From Anaerolineae bacterium (GTDB lineage Bacteria; Chloroflexota; Anaerolineae; 4572-78; J111): a DNA stretch of 5,680 nt. Below are positions 1 to 5,680 of the stretch, piece by piece. The stretch spans positions 1 to 5,680 of the forward strand of contig JAGRCC010000919.1 of NCBI GenBank assembly GCA_020433785.1, read 5' to 3'. The notes under the pieces were generated by a model. The model ran no database searches, was not told where the DNA came from, and saw nothing but the letters and a program-made list of their open reading frames with translations. The translations under genes and the position numbers were made by a program. The first letter of the stretch is position 1. Each line of letters opens with the position of its first letter.

Positions 1-452
1 CGGCCGGCGGGGCGAATCTGCTCGATGGGAGCGATGACGCCGTTGAACTTGGGGTTGCCGCTGTCGGTGCGTTGGGAGACGTAACTTTGGGCTTTGGTGG
101 CCAGCGTGGGCAGCGTGACATCAGGCGAAATGGTCACCAGCAGCCCGTTGTCGCGTTCTTCGATAGGTTTCAAACCCAGTGAGCCCATCTGCTCCGGGGT
201 AAGGCGTTTGGCTTCGATGATAACCTGCGTGTCGTCGGGCAGGGGCGGCAAATCCGGCGCGCGGTCTCGGGCCTGTGAGTCGATGAGACGCTGAAAGTCA
301 TCGATTTGCTTGAGCAGATTTTGACCGTGGGCTTCGGTGTTCTCGCGGGGTTTGGGTCCGCCGCCTCGAACTCGTTGGCGTAATTTGTTTTTAGGACCTT
401 GAGTAAAGGCCAAAAAGGGACGAGTCTCAGAGGGGGGTAATCGACCGGCCAT
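1..452 (-). CDS. N-terminal part of a putative S8 (subtilisin-like) peptidase, IetS-like; cut by window edge
   Basis: An open frame without stops runs leftward from an ATG (complement of 450-452) to the window edge, giving 150 complete codons. The start is supported by AGGAG on the - strand (460-464), 7 bases upstream. The protein starts MAGRLPPSETRPFLAFTQG, then has a basic, glycine-rich segment (about residues 21-37, KNKLRQRVRGGGPKPRE), a helix with EAHGQNLLKQID (about 40-51), and a hydrophobic alternating region containing VIIEAKRL, LGLKPIEERDNGLLVTI and later SGNPKFNGVIAPIEQIRP. From memory of the family, this order (N-terminal basic linker, 'HGQ.LL' helix, 'LGL.xxxx..D..lv.i', 'Y....sG.P.....i..I..I.P') precedes the subtilisin domain in S8 peptidases that work with AAA ATPases, including IetS of the IetAS phage-defence system. 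The Asp/His/Ser triad is not in the window, so protease function is inferred. No signal peptide is seen, which suggests a cytoplasmic protein. G+C is about 59% by my count, higher than the sampled kinase lines. It could alternatively be an unrelated hypothetical protein. Confidence 0.6.
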   Translation of the reverse strand, partial: MAGRLPPSETRPFLAFTQGPKNKLRQRVRGGGPKPRENTEAHGQNLLKQIDDFQRLIDSQARDRAPDLPPLPDDTQVIIEAKRLTPEQMGSLGLKPIEERDNGLLVTISPDVTLPTLATKAQSYVSQRTDSGNPKFNGVIAPIEQIRPAG

Positions 453-459
453 TGTCCTT

Positions 460-464
460 CTCCT
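460..464 (-). promoter_or_regulatory. Shine-Dalgarno site of the leftward protease-like gene
   Basis: On the - strand the bases read AGGAG, followed by a 7-base spacer and then ATG at 452-450. This is a strong site at standard spacing and it fixes the start of the truncated leftward gene. It also argues that the reading frame is real although its end is outside the window. Confidence 0.7.
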
Positions 465-522
465 CTAACTGTTACGAATACGTAGCGAGTAAGCCAACTT
501 TCTGGTTATGTCATCTTAAAAA

Positions 523-552
523 ATTATACAGGTATTTCTTTAAATAAGGAAA
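523..552 (-). promoter_or_regulatory. Candidate promoter for the leftward gene
   Basis: The - strand carries a perfect TATAAT at 528-523. The -35 region is poor: with an 18-base spacer it is TTTCCT (552-547), which matches TTGACA at only three positions. The box lies about 70 bases upstream of the leftward start codon. In an AT-rich region a TATAAT may occur by chance; a second - strand TATAAT at 601-596 has no acceptable -35 either. If real, the weak -35 and the adjacent CAGGTATTT repeat would suit an activator-dependent promoter. Confidence 0.3.
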
Positions 553-568
553 GAAGTGGCAGGTATTT
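529..568. repeat. Direct repeat of CAGGTATTT, 31-bp period
   Basis: The nine bases CAGGTATTT occur at 529-537 and again, identically, at 560-568. A degenerate third copy, CAGGGGTAAAT, begins at 587. The 31-bp distance is close to three turns of B-form DNA, so both copies would face the same side of the helix. The first copy directly abuts the candidate leftward -10 box. This is the arrangement expected of operator half-sites or tandem sites for a regulator in a divergent promoter region, but the function is inferred and chance is possible for nine bases in AT-rich sequence. Confidence 0.35.
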
Positions 569-630
569 ACACGTAATCATCTTTTTCAGGGGTAAATTAT
601 AACGTTCGCGTCCGATTTTTTGGGGGCAGC

Positions 631-659
631 GTGTCAAGTGAGTAACTCTTAGATATAAT
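631..659 (+). promoter_or_regulatory. Sigma70-type promoter of the kinase operon
   Basis: A perfect TATAAT lies at 654-659, preceded at the optimal 17-base spacing by GTGTCA (631-636), which matches four of six bases of TTGACA. Transcription would be expected to start near 666, about 24 bases before the preferred ATG at 690. The hexamer TAACTC occurs on both sides of the -10 box (643-648 and 665-670), 22 bases apart. The good -10 and weak -35 suggest moderate constitutive or activator-assisted expression. Confidence 0.55.
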
Positions 660-677
660 GTAAATAACTCAATGCAT

Positions 678-681
678 AAGG
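678..681 (+). promoter_or_regulatory. Shine-Dalgarno site selecting the ATG at 690
   Basis: AAGG at 678-681 sits 8 bases before the ATG at 690. The in-frame ATG at 672 has only AT-rich sequence without a purine-rich ribosome site in front and would be about six bases from the predicted transcript start. The shorter start, MNRSIRTRLTL, also gives the usual short basic N-terminus before the first membrane helix. The start at 690 is therefore preferred. Confidence 0.5.
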
Positions 682-689
682 TTATCTCA

Positions 690-3600
690 ATGAATCGTTC
701 TATTCGCACTCGATTAACCCTAACTATTATCGCCTTGGCGGTTGGACCATTGCTGGTGGTGGGAATTTTGTTGACCTGGCAAATTTTCACTATTGAGCAA
801 GCCTATGCTATCAAAGAACAACAGTTCGTGGCTGAAGAGGTGGCTCACGAGGTCAGACATTTTTTTCACGAATTACAAGCACAATTAGAGCTTATCACCC
901 AAAATCGCGGGCTGGCCAATCTTAGTATCGAGCGACGGCGTAGTCTGCTGTTGGAATTGCAATCGAGTCAAACGGATTTTACGGAATTGATTTTAGTCGA
1001 CAATAATGGGGACGAACAGATCCACTTCTCCTCTCGTATCTCTCCGGCCAATCCTGAACCGGTTAATTACGCAGGCGATGAGGCGTTTACTATTCCAAAA
1101 TCCACGCATGAGTTTTATTACGGCCCGATTCATTTTGACGAAGCAACGCATGAACTCGTCATGACGATGGCCTTGCCGTTCTTCAGTACTACTCAAAACG
1201 AAATGAGTGGGGTGCTTATAACCTCGGTTCGCGTCGGCAAGATTTGGGATATTTTAGCTGAGGTTCGGCCCGCTCCCGGTGAAAAAAACTATATTTTAGA
1301 TGAAACGGGGCAGATCATCGTTCGAACAGATCCTTCAATGGATGAGCCGGCAGCTTACTTTGATGGATCGGTTCGCTCTGGAGTTACGACCGGTCTCGAT
1401 GGCGTTTCAGTGGTACTGGCATCGGAGCCAATCGTTTTAGGCGACCGGATTTTGACTGTCATAAGTGAGCTTAACAGCGTTCAAGCGTTCGCTCTGGCGC
1501 GGCAAGAGATAGCGATTGTCAGTTTGACGTTGGTGTTTGTGCTGGTGTTCGCGATCGGGCTGGCCTTAGTGGTTGCCAATAAAATTGTAAACCCTCTGGA
1601 CCACTTGGCGACAACAGCGCATGCCATAAGCGAAGGTGATTTGACCCAACAGGTGTACGTTGAGTCTCAGGATGAAGTTGGCCAATTGGCTTGGGCTTTC
1701 AATGCCATGACCGCTCGATTACGAGACACGATCAACTCGCTGGAACAGCGAGTCACAGAACGGACGGCCGAGTTAGCCCAGGTCAATGAGCAGCTTCAGC
1801 AAGATATTGCCAGACGGCAAGAGATTGAAGCAACCATGCGCGAAAATGAGAGCCGTTTGATCGAAGCCCAACAAATGGCTCGTTTAGGTTGGTGGCGCTG
1901 GAATATAGTTAGCCAAACGATGTTTTGGAGCGATCAAGTCTATGGGATATATGGCGTCTCCCCACAGACCAAAATTGATCTTGATTTGATTACCAAATCT
2001 ATCCACCCGGAAGATCGTGATTATGTTTCGGAAACTTTCCGAAATATATATGCGGTATCGGATGAACAATCATTTGAAGTCGAACATCGTCTGATTTGGC
2101 CAGATGGAGACATACGATATGTATCTAGTCGCGCGCATGTCGTTCACTCAGAAACAGGTCAGCCGCTTGAATTAGTCGGCATTATTCAGGATATCACCGA
2201 GCGTAAGCGGGCCGAGGAAAAATTACGGACCAGTGAGGAACAGTTTAGAACCACCATCGGTAACTTATTAACGCCCATATTAATCACCCGCTTTGAGGAT
2301 GGTTTGGCGCTCTATGTAAACAAATCTCTGGCAGACCTGTTTGGTTCCCCGGTTACAAAGTTGAGCGGCCAGAAAACGCTCGATTTTTACGTCAATCCCG
2401 CCGATCGCCAGAGAGTATTTAGGATGTTAAAGAAGGACGGAATTGTTAAAAATATGGAGATCCAGTTTAAACGCCTGGACGGCTCTCTATTTTGGACCAA
2501 TGTCTCCATTTCACAAATCATCTTTTTTGGGGAGCCGGCCCTAATTACCGGTTTTCACGACATCACCGAACGGAAAAAGGACGAAGAACTGCTCAGACAG
2601 GCTAACGCTATCGTTGAAAATAGCCCGGTTACGCTGTTTAGATGGTTGGCTAAAGAGGGTTGGCCGGTTGATTTAGTCACCGATAATGTGGCCCAGTTTG
2701 GCTACACATCCGAAGATTTTCTGTCCGGCCGAATATCTTACAGTGATATGATTCACCCTGATGACATCACGCGCGTTAATGAAGAAGTGTATGCTTATTC
2801 CGCTAGCGGCGTCGAGGAATACAGTCAGCAGTACCGGCTGATCACCAGAGAGGGGCAAATACGCTGGGTAGAGGATCGAACCACTGTCGGTCGTGACGAT
2901 ACCGGCCAAATTACGCACTATCAGGGCCTGGTTTGGGATAGTTCGGAGCGCAAACGGTTGGAAGAAGAACTGCGCAACGCGGCTGATTTCTTCAATTCGG
3001 TCATCAATGCCGTGCCTGATCCGCTTTTTGTCAAAGATAAAGATCATCGTTTTATTGAGTTTAATGACGCCTTCTGCCAATTTATGGGGCGGACGGCGGC
3101 TGAACTGCGGGGAATGAGCGACTATGATTTTGTACCCAAAGAACAAGCCGACATATTCTGGGCCAATGATAATCAGGTGTTTGATACCAAGCTTCCCTTA
3201 GAAAATGAGGAATTACTGACCGATGCTTACGGCAATACCCGGGTCATTTTAACCAAAAAAGCCGCATTTAGTTTACACAATGAGGAGATGATCTTAACCG
3301 GCGCCATTCGGGATATTACCAAACGCAAAGAAGACGAAGAAATGTTACGACAGGCTAAAGAAGACGCCGATGCGGCCAATCGGGCCAAGAGTGAATTTTT
3401 ATCACGGATGAGTCACGAACTGCGGACCCCGCTTAACGGTATTTTAGGGTATGCCCAGGCGCTCAGACGCAAGCCGAATATTGATCGCCCAATCTTGGCC
3501 GGGCTGCAGGTTATTCAGGAGAGTGGAGAACATTTGTTGACGCTGATTAATGATATTTTAGACCTGGCCAAAATTGAAGCTCGAAAAATGGAATTAAATG

Positions 3601-4799
3601 TAGCTGAACTGTATTTGGAGCAATTTATCCAAGGTGTGGTCGGTATCATTGAAATGTGGATCGCCGAACAAGGCCTGAAGTTTATCCTTGAAACGGATAA
3701 TCAATTACCCTTTGGTGTTCTGGCCGACGAAACGCGCTTAAGACAGGTCTTGATTAACCTGTTAGGTAACGCGGTCAAATTTACCGATGAAGGGCAGGTG
3801 GTGCTGCGCGTTTCAACGGTGGGTAGTATCGTTCAAACCGAAGGAATGGGGCCGACGCAAATCATTCGTTTTGAAGTTGAGGACACCGGCGTGGGGATAG
3901 CCGCCGAAGACTTAGATAAAGTACTGTTACCTTTTGAGCAAGTTGGCGAACAATCAGTTCGTCGGGAGGGAACCGGGTTAGGGTTGTCGATCACTCGCCA
4001 ACTGGTGGAGTTGATGGGGGCGGTGTTACACATTGAGAGCGAGTTGAATCGGGGCAGCCGCTTTTGGTTTGAGGTCAAGCTGCTGGTGCTTGAATTCTCG
4101 TCGGTGCAAATCCCTGCCCCGACCAAAGAGATTGTTGGCTACCAAGGCCAGAGACGGACCCTATTAATAGCGGATGATAAATTGACCAATCGCCTGGTTC
4201 TCCGTGATATGCTGCAGCCTTTAGGTTTTACGATAGTTGAAGCCGAGAATGGTCGAGAGATATTGCGACGATTGCCTCAAGGGGCCGTTGATGCGGTTCT
4301 AACCGATTTAGTCATGCCGGAAATGAATGGCTTGGACACCATCAGGCAGATTCGGACGATGGCGGCTCATTGCACCATGCCGCTTATTGTGCTGTCGGCC
4401 AGCGCTTTTGCTGAGGATCGTCAATTGAGCCAAGAGGCCGGCTGCGATGCCTTTTTGGTCAAGCCCGTTGATCGGCAGGAACTGCTGGCACTTTTGGCCG
4501 ATCAATTAGATCTTGAGTGGGTATACGAGGCTGACTCATTAGCGACCGAATTAGTAACCGGTGCTGAGCCGCCTGAATTTACCCCACCTCCGCTGGCCGA
4601 GTTAAAGCAGTTATATCGATGGGCTGAAATGGGCCGGTTGCCCCGAATTCGGCAGCACATGGATCACATTGAAGGTTTAGACGAATCATACGCCTCATTT
4701 GCTGAGGCGGTGCGGATATTAGCCACCGAATTTCGCCAACAGGAGTTGGTCAACCTATTGGAACAATATCTTAGCTCTGGAGAAACCCATGCAACATAA
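690..4799 (+). CDS. Membrane-bound hybrid sensor histidine kinase (dCache-HAMP-PAS x4-HisKA-HATPase-REC)
   Basis: This 1369-residue protein (1375 if the ATG at 672 is used) senses a signal outside the membrane and autophosphorylates on a cytoplasmic histidine. Order of parts: basic N-terminus; membrane helix 1 (about 9-30); extracytoplasmic dCache-like domain (31-273); helix 2 (274-296); HAMP (297-350, with NP at 301-302 and DEVG from 328); coiled coil (350-390); PAS domains at about 387-505, 516-628, 638-755 and 764-879, each ending in a D-I-T-x-R-K or equivalent exit motif; HisKA with SHELRTPLNG and phospho-acceptor His909; HATPase with N-box NLLGNAVKF (Asn1023, Asn1027), G1 box DTGVGIA (Asp1065) and G2 box GTGLGL (from 1094); receiver at about 1156-1272 with Asp1162/Asp1163, phospho-acceptor Asp1206, Ser1236 and Lys1258. 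All catalytic residues are present. A helical tail of about 80 residues follows the receiver. The sensed ligand cannot be told: no clear amino-acid-binding dCache motif is seen. It overlaps the next kinase gene, so they likely act together. Domain calls are very secure; domain borders are approximate. Confidence 0.96.
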   Translation: MNRSIRTRLTLTIIALAVGPLLVVGILLTWQIFTIEQAYAIKEQQFVAEEVAHEVRHFFHELQAQLELITQNRGLANLSIERRRSLLLELQSSQTDFTELILVDNNGDEQIHFSSRISPANPEPVNYAGDEAFTIPKSTHEFYYGPIHFDEATHELVMTMALPFFSTTQNEMSGVLITSVRVGKIWDILAEVRPAPGEKNYILDETGQIIVRTDPSMDEPAAYFDGSVRSGVTTGLDGVSVVLASEPIVLGDRILTVISELNSVQAFALARQEIAIVSLTLVFVLVFAIGLALVVANKIVNPLDHLATTAHAISEGDLTQQVYVESQDEVGQLAWAFNAMTARLRDTINSLEQRVTERTAELAQVNEQLQQDIARRQEIEATMRENESRLIEAQQMARLGWWRWNIVSQTMFWSDQVYGIYGVSPQTKIDLDLITKSIHPEDRDYVSETFRNIYAVSDEQSFEVEHRLIWPDGDIRYVSSRAHVVHSETGQPLELVGIIQDITERKRAEEKLRTSEEQFRTTIGNLLTPILITRFEDGLALYVNKSLADLFGSPVTKLSGQKTLDFYVNPADRQRVFRMLKKDGIVKNMEIQFKRLDGSLFWTNVSISQIIFFGEPALITGFHDITERKKDEELLRQANAIVENSPVTLFRWLAKEGWPVDLVTDNVAQFGYTSEDFLSGRISYSDMIHPDDITRVNEEVYAYSASGVEEYSQQYRLITREGQIRWVEDRTTVGRDDTGQITHYQGLVWDSSERKRLEEELRNAADFFNSVINAVPDPLFVKDKDHRFIEFNDAFCQFMGRTAAELRGMSDYDFVPKEQADIFWANDNQVFDTKLPLENEELLTDAYGNTRVILTKKAAFSLHNEEMILTGAIRDITKRKEDEEMLRQAKEDADAANRAKSEFLSRMSHELRTPLNGILGYAQALRRKPNIDRPILAGLQVIQESGEHLLTLINDILDLAKIEARKMELNVAELYLEQFIQGVVGIIEMWIAEQGLKFILETDNQLPFGVLADETRLRQVLINLLGNAVKFTDEGQVVLRVSTVGSIVQTEGMGPTQIIRFEVEDTGVGIAAEDLDKVLLPFEQVGEQSVRREGTGLGLSITRQLVELMGAVLHIESELNRGSRFWFEVKLLVLEFSSVQIPAPTKEIVGYQGQRRTLLIADDKLTNRLVLRDMLQPLGFTIVEAENGREILRRLPQGAVDAVLTDLVMPEMNGLDTIRQIRTMAAHCTMPLIVLSASAFAEDRQLSQEAGCDAFLVKPVDRQELLALLADQLDLEWVYEADSLATELVTGAEPPEFTPPPLAELKQLYRWAEMGRLPRIRQHMDHIEGLDESYASFAEAVRILATEFRQQELVNLLEQYLSSGETHAT
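4560..4796 (+). other. Helical C-terminal tail of the hybrid kinase, beyond the receiver
   Basis: After the receiver, the protein has an acidic, proline-rich linker (EPPEFTPPPLAELKQLY) and then a predicted all-helical segment with ELKQLYRWAEMGRLPRIRQH, LDESYASFAEAVRIL and a hydrophobic end (LVNLLEQYL). Similar tails ('P...L..L...A..G....I......L......Y..F...l..La..f....i...i') are recalled at the end of hybrid kinases from cyanobacteria and Chloroflexota. It is helical like an Hpt domain, but it lacks the H-x-x-K-G phosphotransfer motif, so phosphotransfer is not supported. A docking or dimer role is a guess. Confidence 0.55.
4779..4782 (+). promoter_or_regulatory. Shine-Dalgarno site of the second kinase gene, inside the first
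   Basis: GGAG at 4779-4782 lies 6 bases before the ATG at 4789, within the last codons of the upstream kinase. It supports a start that overlaps the upstream stop (TAA 4797-4799) by 11 bases, which usually means translational coupling and a fixed ratio of the two proteins. Confidence 0.65.
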
Positions 4800-5680
4800 G
4801 GAACAAAGGATTTTAATCATCGATGACCAACCGACCAATCTCAGGGTGATCGCCGAATATCTGGAAATGGATGGCTTTGATCTGATGGTGGCTCAAAATG
4901 GCGAGGACGGTCTAGTCATTGCCCAGGAAGGGCAGCCCGATATCATCCTATTAGATGTGATGATGCCAGGGATTGACGGTTTTGAAACCTGCCGGCGTTT
5001 GCAACAAGATCATCGCACTAAAGATATTCCGGTGATCTTTATGACTGCTTTAGCTGATGTTGTTTATAAAGTAAAAGGGTTCGAAGCCGGCGCGGTGGAT
5101 TACGTAACCAAGCCCATTCAGCAAGCCGAACTACTGGCCAGATTAAACACCCATCTTCGTCTGCGAGAGTTAACCCGCCAGCTCCAACAATCAAACCAGG
5201 ATCTTTCGGACGCTTTTGAACATCTGAAAGCCACGCAGCACCAACTAATTGAGTCTGAAAAAATGGCCGCTCTTGGCAGCCTGGTGGCCGGCGTGGCTCA
5301 CGAAATCAACACGCCCATCGGTATTGGAGTGACGGCCGCCTCAACCCTGGTTGATGAGTCAGCACTATTTTTTAATGCGGTTGAAAACGGGCAGCTCAAG
5401 CGATCGGTGTTACACAATTACGTTAGTGTGGCCCGGGAGAGCAGCGAATTAATTTTGCGAAACTTGAGGCGAGCCGCCGAACTGGTGCAGAGCTTCAAAC
5501 AGGTGGCCGTTGATCAGACCAATCTTGAACAACGCGAATTTTTGCTAAAACCCTATCTAACCGAAGTCATTCGGAGCTTGGGGCCTCAACTCAAGCAAAC
5601 CGGCCATCGCATTGAGATTGAGGGTGATGACCGGATCAAACTCAACAGCTACCCGGGCGCTTTTTCTCAAGTTGTAACCA
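4789..5680 (+). CDS. REC-type sensor histidine kinase (receiver-HisKA-HATPase), cut by window edge
   Basis: Only the first 297 codons are present. Residues 6-122 form a receiver domain with Asp12/Asp13, phospho-acceptor Asp56 in LLDVMMPGIDGFE, Thr86 and Lys108 in VTKPI. A coiled-coil linker (about 122-160) leads to a HisKA-type domain with MAALGSLVAGVAHEINTPIG and phospho-acceptor His171. The frame ends at SYPGAFSQVVT (287-297), the beginning of the ATPase N-box, so the HATPase domain is cut off at the right edge. No membrane segment or signal peptide is seen, so it is soluble. A receiver placed before a kinase core is known in cyanobacterial and Chloroflexota systems; phosphorylation of Asp56, probably by the kinase encoded just upstream, is expected to control autophosphorylation of His171. 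The gene overlaps the upstream one by 11 bases and has its own GGAG site. The kinase core belongs to the HEINTP variant seen in a subgroup of HisKA proteins. Anything beyond the HATPase domain is unknown. Confidence 0.93.
   Translation, partial: MQHKEQRILIIDDQPTNLRVIAEYLEMDGFDLMVAQNGEDGLVIAQEGQPDIILLDVMMPGIDGFETCRRLQQDHRTKDIPVIFMTALADVVYKVKGFEAGAVDYVTKPIQQAELLARLNTHLRLRELTRQLQQSNQDLSDAFEHLKATQHQLIESEKMAALGSLVAGVAHEINTPIGIGVTAASTLVDESALFFNAVENGQLKRSVLHNYVSVARESSELILRNLRRAAELVQSFKQVAVDQTNLEQREFLLKPYLTEVIRSLGPQLKQTGHRIEIEGDDRIKLNSYPGAFSQVVT

Noticed and set aside
94..294. Open frame of 66 residues on the + strand
   Set aside because: It lies antisense to the leftward gene, has low-complexity Ser/Arg composition and no ribosome site; it is a shadow of the G+C-rich coding strand opposite.
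471..486. Imperfect inverted repeat GTTACG-AATA-CGTAGC as an attenuator or hairpin
   Set aside because: Six-base arms with one mismatch and a four-base loop are too weak to call; it is mentioned only because it lies just upstream of the leftward ribosome site.
611..630. T-run followed by a G-run (gattttttgggggcagc) as a terminator
   Set aside because: No GC-rich stem precedes the T-run on either strand, and it lies between divergent starts where no transcript is expected to end.
524..790. Open frame of 88 residues on the - strand across the intergenic region
   Set aside because: It begins inside the N-terminal membrane helix of the kinase on the other strand, shows no domain pattern and would have no plausible ribosome site.
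2673..3146. Open frame of 157 residues on the - strand
   Set aside because: It is fully antisense to well-conserved PAS domains 3 and 4 of the kinase and has no recognisable family pattern.
3833..4126. Open frame of 97 residues on the - strand
   Set aside because: It is antisense to the HATPase domain; the Ser/Thr-rich composition is typical of a reverse-frame shadow.
4640..4700. Hpt phosphotransfer domain in the kinase tail (QHMDHIEGL)
   Set aside because: The histidines are not in an H-x-x-K-G context, so phosphotransfer cannot be supported.

Overview
The window holds two tandem two-component signalling genes on the + strand, the 5' end of a divergent gene on the - strand, and an AT-rich intergenic region of about 237 bases between the divergent starts. 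The style of the large kinase (dCache sensor, HAMP, tandem PAS domains, HisKA, HATPase, receiver and a helical C-terminal tail), the REC-kinase encoded behind it and the moderate base composition resemble environmental Chloroflexota (Anaerolineae-like) or cyanobacterial signalling loci. This taxonomic guess is inferred from gene style only and is weak. No rRNA, tRNA, CRISPR array, insertion sequence or integrase is visible.

Left part (1-452, - strand): the first 150 codons of a gene that runs off the left edge. Its N-terminal pattern resembles the region preceding the subtilisin domain in S8 peptidases that pair with AAA ATPases, such as the IetS protein of the IetAS phage-defence system. The catalytic domain is outside the window, so this is a family-level hypothesis.

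Middle (453-689): divergent control region, roughly one third G+C in the lines I counted. It has a good sigma70-type promoter reading right (TATAAT at 654-659), a weaker candidate reading left (TATAAT on the - strand at 523-528), an exact 9-bp direct repeat with a 31-bp period, and a 6-bp repeat flanking the rightward -10 box.

Right part (690-5680, + strand): a 1369-residue membrane-bound hybrid sensor kinase, overlapped by 11 bases by a second kinase gene with an N-terminal receiver domain and a HisKA domain; the second gene runs off the right edge. The two are probably cotranscribed and translationally coupled. The likely logic is that an extracytoplasmic signal and up to four PAS inputs control the first kinase, which phosphorylates its own receiver and/or the receiver of the second protein, whose kinase activity is then tuned. 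No DNA-binding or enzymatic output domain and no recognisable Hpt domain is encoded in the window, so the final output must lie elsewhere.

Most of the window is ordinary signalling machinery. The parts most worth a second look are the truncated protease-like gene next to the kinase operon and the structured divergent promoter region.
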